From Daphnia carinata (taxonomy: Eukaryota; Arthropoda; Branchiopoda; Diplostraca; Daphniidae), in contig NC_081340.1 of NCBI RefSeq assembly GCF_022539665.2, forward strand, positions 1,550,001 through 1,614,000: DNA of 64,000 nt, written 5' to 3'. The notes beneath the pieces were generated by a model. That model was not told where the DNA came from, did not search any database, and saw nothing but the letters and a program-made list of their open reading frames with translations. Of the stretch, positions 22,063-32,999 are shown one piece after another; the first letter of the stretch is position 1; the number at the start of each line of letters is the position of its first letter. The position numbers were made by a program, and so were the translations under genes.

Positions 22063-22820
22063 TTAATGGTAATGCACTCTCTGTTTTTTCATCTGTAGGC
22101 TCACTCTTCCATCCTGTAACACTTCCAGACTTGACTTGATCCCCCCGCTAAAATTCTGTGAATGCAAAATAATAGCATTAAAAATACTTTTTCGATAGAC
22201 AAAGAACGGGGAAGTACCTAATCCATGTTTTAGGTTGAACTCATGCCATTTCTGTGTTTCCATACCACACCCATTTTCCGCCCAAATACAGTACCACAAT
22301 TCTTCAGTTCCTTCGCTGCATGGACTTATTACTAACGATTCTTTTAGTGCAGCACTAACAGAATTTAAATTTAACACACTGTCAGGTGGTGGACTGAATA
22401 ACTAAACAATAAATAATTGTTTGTTAAAATTCTATACTCATTTTGAATTCTTAATTGAAAAGTTTAGGTACCTGACTGTGTTCACCTAATGCCAACTCAT
22501 CCTCACGTTCAGTTAGGAATGAGTTTTGAAAAACCTCCTTCACTGTTTGGAAACTGTTCCGTTCCAATTTGTTCTTTTCCCCTAGCTGAGCTTGTAGACT
22601 CAAAATTTGAGCTACAAAACCCGAATGAATAAAAGCAAATAAATAGAATCATTACGTATTAGGCCTACCATCCTTACCTTTGTTGTTATCTAATATTTTG
22701 TGTTGTTCCAATAACTGGGCCTGCAGCTTCATAATTTGATCTAATAAACAATAATTAATAATTGAAAACCAATATAATAATCTTTATACTTACCATTTTG
22801 TTGTTTTATTATCTTATCCA
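22063..22820 (-). pseudogene. Right-arm inverted copy of the repeat-encoded coiled-coil gene, probably broken
   Basis: The minus strand repeats the exon series of the left-arm copy (first exon near 22820, then the LQAQL coiled-coil exons and the CSEGTEELW exon around 22200-22380). In the final exon the joined frame meets a stop almost at once (GAA-TTT-TAG), where the left copy reads on. Scattered substitutions and one-base length changes relative to the left arm support decay. Confidence 0.5.
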
Positions 22821-23289
22821 TTTTTCAATTGCTCCTCCAGCCACGCAGTTTTCTCCAGCCACGCTGCTCAATTAAATGCAAATGGCATACAATTAACTGA
22901 AATTGCATACTTACTTGTAATAACGAACCCGACGGGTAGATGGCTACGGGTGGAAAAAAGAGAAAAAAAGTGTGATTTTTTTTTCCGCCATTTTTTTTTT
23001 TTTTCATGTAAAACGGATTGCCATATAAAACGGATTGCCATATAAAATACCCCCCCCCAAAAAAGAAAAATTCGGCCTTTTTTTTCTGTTTTACTGCTAT
23101 GGCCATCTATCGCCCGGATTCCTATTTAATTTTCTAAATGCAACTTTACGCATTCTAGGCTAGCCATATGAATATATAATTTTTTAATTAACAACTTTAT
23201 TTGATTACAATACAACTGTACAATAATTATTTTGTTATATTCTACTTACTTTACTTAATTATTATTAATATTAACTACTAACTTTCCAT

Positions 23290-24165
23290 TTTGTACTGCA
23301 GCAATATAGCATTAAAAATACTGTTTCGATAGACAAAAAACCGAAAAGTACCTAATTCATGTTTTGTGTTGAACTCGTGCTATTTCTGGGTTTCCGTACC
23401 ACACCCATTTTCAGCCCAAATACGGTCCCACAATTGTTCAATTCCTTCGCTGCATGGACTTATTACTAACAATTCTTTTAGTGCAGCACTAACAGAATTT
23501 AACTTTAACACACTGTCAGGTGGTAAACTAATAACTAAACAATAAATAATTGTTTTTTAAAATTCTATACTTATTTTGAATTCTTATTTGAAAAGTTTAG
23601 GTACCTGACTGTGTTCGCCTAATGCCAATTCATCCTCATGTTCAGTTAGGGATGAGTTTGGAAAAACCTCCTTCACTGTTTGGAAACTGTTCCATTCCAA
23701 TTTGTTCTTTTCCCCTAGCTGAGCTTGTAGACTCAAAATTTGAGCTACAAAACACAAATGAATAAAAGCAAATAAATAGAATCATTACGTATAAGCCCTT
23801 ACCATCCTTAGCTTTGCTGTTATCTAATATTTTGTGTTGTTCCAATAATTGGGCCTGCAGCTTCATAATTTGATCTAATAAACAATAATTAATAATTGAA
23901 AACCAATATAATAATGCAATACTTACCATCCTTTTGTTGTATTATCTTATCCATTTTTCATTTGTTCCTCCATTCACGCGTTATTCTCCATCCACGCTAC
24001 TGAACTAACTGCGAATGGCATCCAATGGACTGAAATTGCCTACGCCAGTAATAACGAGTCTGAGCGGTAGATGGCTACGTGTCGGAAAAAAAGAAAAAAG
24101 TGTGATTTTTTTTTTTTTTTTGGCGAAATTTTTTTTTTTTTTTGTGTAAAACGGATTGCCATATT
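23290..24165 (-). pseudogene. Third, partial copy of the coiled-coil repeat gene
   Basis: In the same orientation as the right arm and directly outside it. It runs from the CSEGTEELW-like exon (about 23350-23530) back through the LQAQL exons and first exon to the ACACGTAGCCATCTACCG block. It ends at GTAAAACGGATTGCCATA (about 24147-24164), the same terminal motif as at 17778, 18011, 23007 and 28771. The internal part beyond the CSEGTEELW exon is missing, so it is truncated. Confidence 0.6.
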
Positions 24166-24169
24166 CTCA

Positions 24170-25130
24170 TTGTTTACTTTTTTTTACGTTGACAACGTGT
24201 ATTTGAGTTTCCCTTGTCTGAACGGTATCGTTATTTCTGTTTTTTGTTGTTGTTTTTACCTCCACCGCTATTATCCATGTGCAAATATTGCACTGCTTCG
24301 TTACCTAAACGAAATGTCAGCCGTTGCACTTGGGCTTAGAATGAGGTAATATTAAGATACATTTGGAAAACCATGTCTCATGTTGTATCATTCTGGGTAA
24401 AGCCAGTGTTTCAAGCAGAACTGTGCATGATATTTCGTGAAAATTGATGGTTTTTGTGTTTTACAACCAAAAGCCAATTTTCAGGATTATTAAGATGATT
24501 AATTACTACTTTTACATTTGCAGCATGTTAATCTTATTCTGCTTTATTAGTAAACATATCCAGTAGTGGAGTTAAAAGTAACAGATGTGTTCTGTTGTGT
24601 ACTCTGCACATATTGTGGTTTGTTGCATGATTTTATTACTTTGTGAATCAATTGTCACATATTTATGGAGTTAAATGTAGATGTTCAAGCCTGCATGTTA
24701 ATGCAAAAACTACATGGATAGAGGTCATTCCCAATTCAACAAAATATTCACAGTCTGTAACAGAAGATTTTTTTGTTGGACCTTCAAGAAATTCTTACAA
24801 GATGTGCTATTTGCTATCAATATTCCGCAAGAATTGGATCTCCCGTTTACTTTTTCCGGTAATACCATATCTGTTCCACTATCACCTTAATTCTGATGGC
24901 TATCAAATTAAAGGGATGGTTTTGAAACATTTGCTTCGATTATTATGTGTGTGGTAGTGCTTTGAAGTGGTATACAGGTCGTACCTTACACCTGAACTTT
25001 AAGAACTTTGAAAGGCCATGTTATGTTAATTTACTATAGTTTACGTTTGAAACTACGCAGATCTTTTGTAACTTGTAAAGGAGAACATAGTTCATTTTTA
25101 AATTTTCGAAATTTTAACTTTCAGTATAAC
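24170..25130. other. Repeat-block DNA without recognised features
   Basis: AT-rich. A 104-codon open frame at 24643-24957 has no recognisable domain and unconvincing composition. I see no RNA gene or terminal repeats here. Confidence 0.35.
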
Positions 25131-25198
25131 TTCCGGTTGGAAAATGCCTAATAACTCACTATCTATTGGTATGAATGAAAAAAGAACCACATTTCCAT

Positions 25199-25373
25199 AA
25201 TCCTCGTGAAATTTGGGGTCGAATCCATGTGTCAGTAGGAAATACCCGAAAATCGTCAAAAATCGCAAATTTCCCTGAACTATAGTTCAGGAAAAATCGC
25301 GATTTTGACCAAATTGGACTTTTCGCCAAAAACAGTTTAAAATACGTCAGACACACCTTAAATTTCACGAGGA
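25199..25373. repeat. Fold-back (MITE-like) repeat centred on a perfect 18-bp palindrome
   Basis: The exact palindrome CCTGAACTATAGTTCAGG (25274-25291) sits inside longer imperfect arms. ATCCTCGTGAAATTT on the left matches the reverse complement of AAATTTCACGAGGAT on the right, and GTCAAAAATCGC matches its partner nearer the centre. Each arm is about 75-80 bp. There is no coding potential and I could not define a target duplication. Confidence 0.55.
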
Positions 25374-25844
25374 TCACGAAAATCATATTTGTTTTGTTGG
25401 GGGCCCAGTATTTCGGGAGATATAGGCTACTTCCGGTCACTTCTGGTATTTTTTTTTTCAACTTGGCAAAAAGTAAAAAATGAACATTAATATTCCAAAC
25501 ATTTTAAGCATTTTGATCATAAATTAAATGGGGTGACGGCTTTTTTCGTGTTTGTTTTGCTATTTCACTATTGGTTGATCGCGCGAGTTGCATATACTTA
25601 TAACACTACTTCGTTAACAGAGACTACTAGCATTATGTATCACACTAATAGGAAGGTATACCTGGTAAGCATAGATCATAGCATGAAGATATACCTCGTG
25701 CTATTATTATATCCTTATCATGCTCGGCCAACTGATGTACAGTCAGGTTTAAAAATAAGCCCGACTTAAACGTAAACCCGGCGTATTCTTATTTTCCGTT
25801 ACGCTGTAGCGTATTGGCAAGCTACGGAAAATAACATAATAATA

Positions 25845-25912
25845 ATAGCTATGCGGTAGAGCGTCTGACCACGGGAAGCGAAAGTCAAGAGTTCGAGTCA
25901 CGTCTGGATCCT
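25845..25912 (+). repeat. tRNA-like module (first of two upstream of structured copy C)
   Basis: Box A-like TAGCTATGCGGTAGAGC and box B-like GTTCGAGTC at tRNA spacing. The same class and position as the module at 20461-20526 relative to copy A. Confidence 0.45.
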
Positions 25913-26107
25913 CTCTGCCAGAGGATTGAGTTACCGTTCCCACTGTAGACAATATTTCTTTGTACAAAAAATGAATCACTCTATTGTATTTATAGGTGAC
26001 ATTCCGAGACGGAAATATTGAACTGCGTTGGGACGCACAACAATATTATTGCAAGTGCAAATAGGTTTCCTTCAAAAGACATGGAAAAATAGTTGATTAA
26101 TGTACAA

Positions 26108-26177
26108 GTCTCATGGCTCTATGGTTGAGCATCGGCGTCGCACGCCAGAAATCAAGTGTTCAATCCCCTAAAGAGTC
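26108..26177 (+). repeat. tRNA-like module (second, upstream of structured copy C)
   Basis: Contains TGGCTCTATGGTTGAGC and a box B-like GTTCAATCCCC. It resembles the modules at 20272 and 20622, and copy C begins about 350 bp downstream. Confidence 0.45.
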
Positions 26178-26529
26178 AAAATGAAATTAAACAAATAAAC
26201 GTTAATCAAAAAGTCACATACGATACATATATACTATTCCATATCATTAATGCACTAAAAATTGTTGAATCTCCATGAAGTGAGATTAAAGTGCATCGTT
26301 CTATTAACGATGAAGTTGTCTAACAACGAAATTTTCTCCCATAGTCGGCAATAGCAAAAATTGAAAGTATAACGTAAACGTCAATAAAATGACATTGCGA
26401 TATAAATAAGGAAATGTTCCCAATAGTGAAAAGTTCAGAGTAACACCACGACAGTAAAAAATACAGAAGCTGTAAATTTTTTTTTTTAAAGAATTTGTAT
26501 TGTCAATACTCGGCACCATTTAAAGACTT

Positions 26530-26895
26530 GCAACTTTGAAAGGGCAAAATAGCCGATTTCAAAGTTGCTGTCAACCAAGGTAGGGGGAGACACTACCTCA
26601 GTTGACTCACCGGGGAGATTACCCGGTGCGTGGCTAAGAGAAGCCGGAAGAAGAGCGAAGGTTTCGGACAAGCTTTTACGTGAGCGATTACCTGTTAATT
26701 CGGATTTTTGGGTAGCCCCATAGCCCTCCAATGATATCATCGGACCATGAGGACCCCCACGTCCCCTTTCCAGACAGCGCACTCACAACCTTTACTGCTG
26801 ATCACAGTAGGGGCACGACCCCCTACGGGCTTATTACAAATCTAGGGGAAACGGGGCCACAGAAAAGAAGGGAGCCCAGATATGCACTTTAATTT
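26530..26895 (+). repeat. Structured repeat segment, copy C (diverged, outside the palindrome)
   Basis: Homologous to copies A and B along its length but with many substitutions. Stems are retained: GCAACTTTGAAA/TTTCAAAGTTGC, GTCAAC/GTTGAC, AGGTAG/CTACCT (AGGCAG/CTGCCT in A and B), CACCGGG/CCCGGTG, GGCT/AGCC and GTAGGGG/CCCCTAC. It ends with the same GGGAGCCCAGATATGCACTT. It shows that the structured segment exists independently of the coiled-coil gene. Confidence 0.7.
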
Positions 26896-26899
26896 ATAA

Positions 26900-28060
26900 A
26901 TGTTTTACGTTCTGGATGAATCAGCAATTAACCGCGTCGTGTGGGTAGCGTTCTTCGAAAATCTAGTACCTCTTTTCGTCTTCTATTTCTGAAACCTGGA
27001 AATATAACAGCTGGACATATTTTACGGATAGCTGCAAATATCATCATGGAACCTGGAATGAAAAAGAAAATTTAGATCAAGGTAAAATGTGGCCACAGAA
27101 AAGATGAGAGAACCTATTAATTGTGCTTCACTTTGAATGAAACAAATATCATAACACGGGAGATCTGGACCATGTTTCCAATGGGAACTTAACTATGCAA
27201 TTCACTTTAAGCATACCATGGGTGAGGGTTGGACCAAAATAACTGTATACTTTTAACGATACTGATAGTTTTCAATTAAAAATATGTCAACCTGCTTGTC
27301 ACGTGGAAGTTTACTTTCTGTAATTTAAGATTTTTTATTTAATAAACTCATGATCTTTAAACCGTCAATCAATTACCAAATTGTTTAAGAAGACATCTTT
27401 GGCAGAATGACAGTCAGTGACAGATAATCAACAATCTTTGTGGGCTTCTTCGATTGCTGAAAAGGCAAACCATTGCCCTAGAAAGAGGACAAGATCCAAT
27501 TACTGCAACTGAATATTGTCAGAGTAACTCCAACCAAATATTCCAAAATGTTTTCAACTTGGGGCAACTGTTCAGGAAAAAGTTCATTAAATAAAATGTG
27601 AGCATTCCCTTTGTTATGCAGGGAATGTTGCTGTAGTTATATCAAACGATCGAAGTTGTCTCACCGACTGGATGAGAAAAAGGAAAAGGTTTGTCCCCAG
27701 ATAACCCCACCAACCAGTACTGCCACATCACTGCCAATACAGAGAAAGAATTTCAAAAGTTATTTAAAACTGAATAGATATTTTACCATCAGAAAGATAC
27801 TGCAACACATAGCTGTAGCAGATGCTTATTCTATGAAAAATTTATCCCATTGTAGAACAGGCCTTGTCTAAAATGTAACGCGAATGATATCACCTAAAAT
27901 TAGAAAACTTCGATTACATGCCAGCATAACAAATATGCTGCAAGCTTACATATGGTAAACCTTAGATTTATACCGCAGACGACCCAACAAACGGTATAGC
28001 CATCTATTGGTAAGGTATCCAGTTTTCTTTCACTCAACGGCTCCCGATGTTCAACAAGTT
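26900..28060. other. Repeat-block DNA, no gene recognised
   Basis: The only long frame (27611-27871) is basic and Cys-containing at its start but matches nothing I know. A GCCATCTATTGG block near 27999 recalls motifs in the neighbouring repeats. Confidence 0.3.
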
Positions 28061-28470
28061 AGGGGCTTGAAAATAAGCCCGACAAAATAAATAAGCCCGA
28101 CTTTTCCCAAACCAAAGTTGGCGCGCCATTACGGTACAGCGCGCTTGTAAAACAGCGTATCGTATGGTAATCTGTTTACGTGAACGTTTACGTAAACGAT
28201 TTACTTAGTGAAGAAATAGAAATTTCTCCGGAATCAGCATTCAATTTTGAGCATATCCTGTGATGTTTAACCAATTTGGGGGAGTGTCAGACTTTTCACA
28301 AAAAATTTTTAAGCCCGACTAAATAAGCCCGACTTTTCTTGGTTGGGCTTAAAAATTTTTTCTCCAAAAACTGACACTCATCGTAATTGGTTGAATATCA
28401 CAGGATATACTCAATATTGTTGTCCTCCATGATACTTCGGTACATGGGGAGGGGGAACACCCTCTATATA

Positions 28471-28474
<4 letters not shown>

Positions 28475-28541
<67 letters not shown>
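28475..28541 (+). repeat. Poly-T tract of 67 bases
   Basis: An uninterrupted run of T preceded by (TA)n. It could be the reverse-complemented poly(A) tail of an inserted retrosequence or plain homopolymer expansion. I find no target duplication to decide. Confidence 0.9.
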
Positions 28542-28543
<2 letters not shown>

Positions 28544-28709
28544 ATACTGATTCTGAAAAAATAGCTATTTTTTTTTTCATTATGTTAATCTTTTTAAATA
28601 AACCGAATATTTGACATAATGCTAGCGCGCCAGTACGCTACAGCGATAGCGCTGATGCAGGACAAATATTCGGTGATTTGTATGTAGAGCATTAGCTGAA
28701 AATGTGACC

Positions 28710-28790
28710 GGTAGGTGGCGATAGCAGTAAAACAGAAAAAAAAATACCGATGTTTTTTTTTTAAATGCGTAAAACGGATTGCCATATTTA
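28710..28790 (-). repeat. Isolated copy of the GTAAAACGGATTGCCATA terminal repeat
   Basis: A GGTAGGTGGCGATAGCAGTA block, A-rich and T-rich tracts, then GTAAAACGGATTGCCATA. This order is also seen at 17660-17745, 23007-23110 and 24075-24165, so it is a solo end of the same repeat family. Confidence 0.6.
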
Positions 28791-31700
28791 TAATGATCTG
28801 TTATTGCCAATAAGTTTTCTTAATGACACAATCATTGCTATTCATTTAGAGACTATATCATATTGTTTCAATTTACTGCAAGGCATGTACAATCCAAACA
28901 GTCTTTATTTAAATCCAAGAATTTTGAATTATACATTGGCTTAAATTGAGAGTATGGTAGAGTCTGCCAAGATATGCTTCCTTTTTATCATAACACCTGC
29001 TTGGATTTTACGAACCATTTAGGTAAATGTTTATAATTATGGTCAAAGTCAAGATTGTGTCAAGGGCTGTTTCGGTTTCAATGGGAGAACTATATATTAT
29101 CCCTTTCTAACGTTTAGGCTTAGCCTATCCTTTGGCTAAAACATGGCATTCCAGGATCTTTTTATTGTAAAACTATCTGAATAGCATTTCTGTGAAAATG
29201 CCATTTTTTAGAGTTAGACATCTTTGGGTTGATTGGCGTGCATACACTTAACACCTTCCTAACCATGAATCTTCAATTTAACATGTGTTTAGATATTAAA
29301 CAATTCAAGTCATGTTTTAAACCTTATTCTTTTTCAGTCACAGCAGATGAAATCACTTCCATTACATATATATAACTTCAATTACCTGTGAAGATTTCCA
29401 CTATTTTGCCCACAATATCACTTTCAAATTGTTTCCATTATCATATTCGAATAACAGTCATCTCTTCTTTCATTCTTCTTTGTCCGCCATCCTGGTATCA
29501 ATATTTTATGTTATTACTGATACTTCAGAAAAGGAAATCTGCAGAAAACTAAAATCTCTGAAAACCAAAAGAACAATTAATCATAACAGATAAGTAAAAA
29601 ATATTGCCATTTCACTAGACCTCCAAAAACCTGGTAGGCTATTAACATATCTGAAATACCTCTAAAATGAAGTGTCAAGTTCATATGTTAACACAAGTTT
29701 TCCCGAACTTCCACAACACAGATCTAAATTCAAATGTGCCATACCTATGACCAGAATTTGAACAAATGGAGAGTAAAATACCAGTAATTCTAAACTTCAC
29801 CCACGCTTCACCTTCATTGCGTCGTGTTGCTACTAAACACTCACTTTTCCAACAATGCCACAACACACACAGGAGAATTCGATATACTGTCGATCGGTAC
29901 GAATTGCGTGTAATCTGGGTGTCCGAAGCGAAAAAGCCAATCGAATGAACTATTAAACTATAAACGGTTAATACTGGACTACATTCTGAGGTAACCTATG
30001 CGCCCTTTACAAAAAACTGCGTAATAAATAGCTCCACGTCACAAACTAAAGCTACCACCAAAGCGTAATTCCTAATTCGTTGGTTAAGAGATCAATTACG
30101 AACACTCCCCGATCAGGTAACTCATTTAACAGCCAACCGAATTCGTGGTAAGAAGACAATCGCCGTACGCCTCCCCACCAAAGCTTTTTGTAAATGCACC
30201 AACTTCACCGAAATACCTAACGTTTTCAAGTCAGCATGCTTTCGCATGAATTCTGATTGCAAGGTATTACCTCTGTGAAAATCAAATATCCATACCTTTC
30301 CGGTTTTTTAAAATAATACATGCAAGTCCTAAAAAACTTTTCCCAGTTTTCGGTGTTTGACGCATCTGGAATTCTGTGGCATACTTCAAGAAGCTAGATC
30401 TTCATGGTGATCTCATCAGTAACATAGGTACAGCAATTGAAAATAAACATTTCTTCCTAACAAGACAAGAAGTATGTTACTTTGGACCAGAAGTTATTGG
30501 TCTCTTCATGTCTGGCGCAATACTGTAACAATTCATGCTCAGTAAATCTTACAGCACCTTCGACATCGTGACGATACTCACACTTAAAAAAAAAAAAAAA
30601 AGCAGCTACAATTAAGTTCGTAGTGTGATGTGCTTTCTCAAATTTAGTTTTGGGTGCAAAGAGGAAATCCACTGCTAGAGGACCTGTCAGTGTTTCCCAT
30701 TATCTAAGCATTAATGCTGTATCTATAACACATTAAAAAAATTACATCATTATCTGAAATACAACATACTGTTCCTACCTTGCCAACCCTACCAACTAGT
30801 TTTGCTGCATTTTAGTTGTGGTAGAATGCATGCCACCAGAGCGAAAGGGCAAGAAGATCTTGTACCACAGGAACAGCGCTGCACCATACAGTAGAAAAAG
30901 CAGGATTAACTAATCTGATCACTCACTTAGCACCATCCAACTGCTACCAGAATTATGCTGCTTGGCACCAAATTTGTGAACTATCAAATAAGAAAGCAAT
31001 AAAAGTGGAAATATATTAATAATAAATGTAACAATCATATTTACAATTAATAATCATGAGATGTTGGATCCTGAGACATTGGATTCTTGGGAAAAACAAT
31101 AAACATGTTTATTGTATTTGAAGTGCACTTCAGGAAACTAAAAAATTTATCATAGAAGGAAGTCCAACTTAGAAATTAAGAAATGCTATTACATTCTGTT
31201 TGGCTTCAGCAGAAACCATGAGATAGCTCATTGCAAGATGGTTACTTGGCAAGTAGGTTTCACAATCAATGAACACATTCTGTCAAACTGCTTTCTAAAT
31301 TATCCACAGACATGCTGCTTGATACCAGTTTTCTGAAATATCGATTAGGAAAACGGACAGGAAATATTATAATAAATGTAACATTATTATATTCACATTA
31401 CCCTAATGTAGACCAACACCTCCAGGTAATCCAAACACTGAAAAACCTGCATGTTGCGGCGTTTTTCAACAGAAAAAATCGAGCTCAAAATAGTTTAATC
31501 AACATTCTAGATAGCTTCTGAAACAAAACGAACTGTGATTAGGAAATTCAGAAACTTCTGAGGAGCTAAGCGTGCTTACAGGAATTTCACACCAATTTTA
31601 CTTACCATATTTTGCAACCAAAAAATGCCTTACACCTGATTTAACTGAAATGCCCACTGTAGTTTAAACATATATATACGTATCGCCACAGTACATAACA

Positions 31701-32246
31701 TAACCAATGTGAGTAAGACCAATTGCAACAGCACAACAACCTTTTGAGCAGGAGAAAACTTTCATGATTAATCGACGGGAGTGCAACACGTGTATGCTAC
31801 CATAATGGACTTCTCTTGTGAATATCATCATATCATACACAGCGCCATCTAGTTTGATTGTAAAGGAAAACATCAATAGTCGGGATTTTGGTTAAATTTG
31901 AATTTCAAGAACATGTATCAATATTTTTCTAAAACTTTTGAATGAACAAACAAAATTGACAAAAATTCGGGCTTATTTAGTCGGGCTTAAAATTTCATCA
32001 TTCATTCGCCGTCGCGTACTGGCGCTCTAATGCGATCCAGTGCTAGCGCGCTGTACCACAAATATTCAGTGTGTTTAAAAAACGGTTGCCCTAATGAAAA
32101 AAAAAAATTATTTTGCCGGAATCAGCGTCCAATTTTTAGCATATTCTGCGATACTAAATCAACTCCAATTAGTGTTGGTTTTTGCAGATTTTTGAAGGGA
32201 AATTCCTCGATCCAGCGCTATAGCGTACTGGCACGCTAGAGCGGTC

Positions 32247-32682
32247 CAGACTTGCCGCGCCGATCAATTTTCCGATCTCGATCTCCGATCCGATCTTTTG
32301 AGTTTGATCGGATCGCCGATCAAGATCGGCCGATCATTTTTACCGATCTTTTTGTACGACATCTAGCGCTCAAAATTTACACTATTTAACGAATTTAGCA
32401 TTGGCTGTCACAGCGACAGTCACTGACGGCCATTGAGGGTGAACACTAAACAGTTTCCCTCAATTGGCATTCGCAAAAATAGTAGTGAAAGAGTACCATG
32501 TGGCTGCAAAATCGACAGCTAGATGGCGAAAAGTTTGATCGCTCAAAAAGATCGGATCGCGATCATTTTTTTGGGATCGCCGATCCGATCTCCGATCTTT
32601 CTCAAAAGATCGGATCGGCGATCATTTTTTGATCGAAGATCGGATCGGCGATCAATTTTTGATCGCGATCGCGGCAAGTCTG
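32247..32682. mobile_element. hAT-type MITE, 436 bp
   Basis: Ends are CAGACTTGCCGCG and CGCGGCAAGTCTG, flanked by an exact 8-bp duplication GAGCGGTC at 32239-32246 and 32683-32690. An 8-bp duplication with CAG...CTG ends is the hAT signature. Both subterminal regions are packed with CGATC/GATCGG units in inverted orientation, probable transposase-binding sites. The centre has no coding capacity, so it is non-autonomous. It is inserted in another repeat (GCGTACTGGCACGCTA/CAGCGCTAGCG) about 150 bp beyond the carboxylesterase poly(A) signal. Confidence 0.85.
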
Positions 32683-32843
32683 GAGCGGTCCAGCGCTAGC
32701 GTGTGCAGGAAACCACTAGATGGTATAATCATAAGACATTGGTATGTTCCAATGGGTTCGATGTGCTTGATTATCTGAGCTCCTTGAATAAACTGCCATG
32801 CGATGAAACATGGATTCTGCTTCGTTGTATCATCGAGTCACTC

Positions 32844-32849
32844 TTTATT
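32844..32849 (-). terminator. Polyadenylation signal of the carboxylesterase gene
   Basis: Reads AATAAA on the minus strand, about 150 bp past the carboxylesterase stop codon. Confidence 0.5.
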
Positions 32850-32999
32850 TCACTCGATAGTGTATGGATGCATCCGTGCAATACAGAAACCTATTGTGTA
32901 TTATTTCGTCAAGGTTTAGTTAGGAAAGTTGGGGTCTTGCATTGGGAACTGGGAAGCAATAGGTGTTGATAAACAATGGTTTCTTGGGTGGCAAGCTTT

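Larger units (their letters stand above)
17520..23260. mobile_element. Large inverted-repeat (palindromic) mobile element, about 5.7 kb
   Basis: The left arm (about 17520-20255) and right arm (about 20775-23260) are inverted copies of each other around an axis near 20518. Matching landmarks pair across that axis: the first exon of the coiled-coil gene at 18217 with 22820, and the structured segment at 19674-20059 with 20979-21362. The left arm has one extra tandem unit of about 240 bp. The spacer of about 520 bp carries tRNA-like sequences. Each arm carries the same multi-exon gene in opposite orientation. I cannot assign it to a known superfamily. It may be two head-to-head insertions or a fold-back element. 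The outer ends are approximate, and I found no convincing target duplication. Confidence 0.65.
28245..31995. mobile_element. Probable 3.7-kb mobile element bounded by inverted AAGCCCGAC motifs
   Basis: The motif AAGCCCGACTAAATAAGCCC begins at 28311, and its reverse complement (GGGCTTATTTAGTCGGGCTT) lies at about 31969-31988, both in similar AT-rich context. The left end is itself a local palindrome (about 28245-28425): a GAGCATATCCTGTGAT arm returns as ATCACAGGATATACTC after the central motif. Further copies of AAGCCCGAC occur at about 25760, 28077 and 28098. The interior contains a 67-base T tract and a terminal-motif fragment at 28771, with no convincing transposase, so this may be a non-autonomous or nested element. 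Its superfamily is unclear. Confidence 0.4.

Noticed and set aside
28387-28614. 75-codon frame through the poly-T tract
   Set aside because: It consists of about 21 Phe from the homopolymer; not a real protein.
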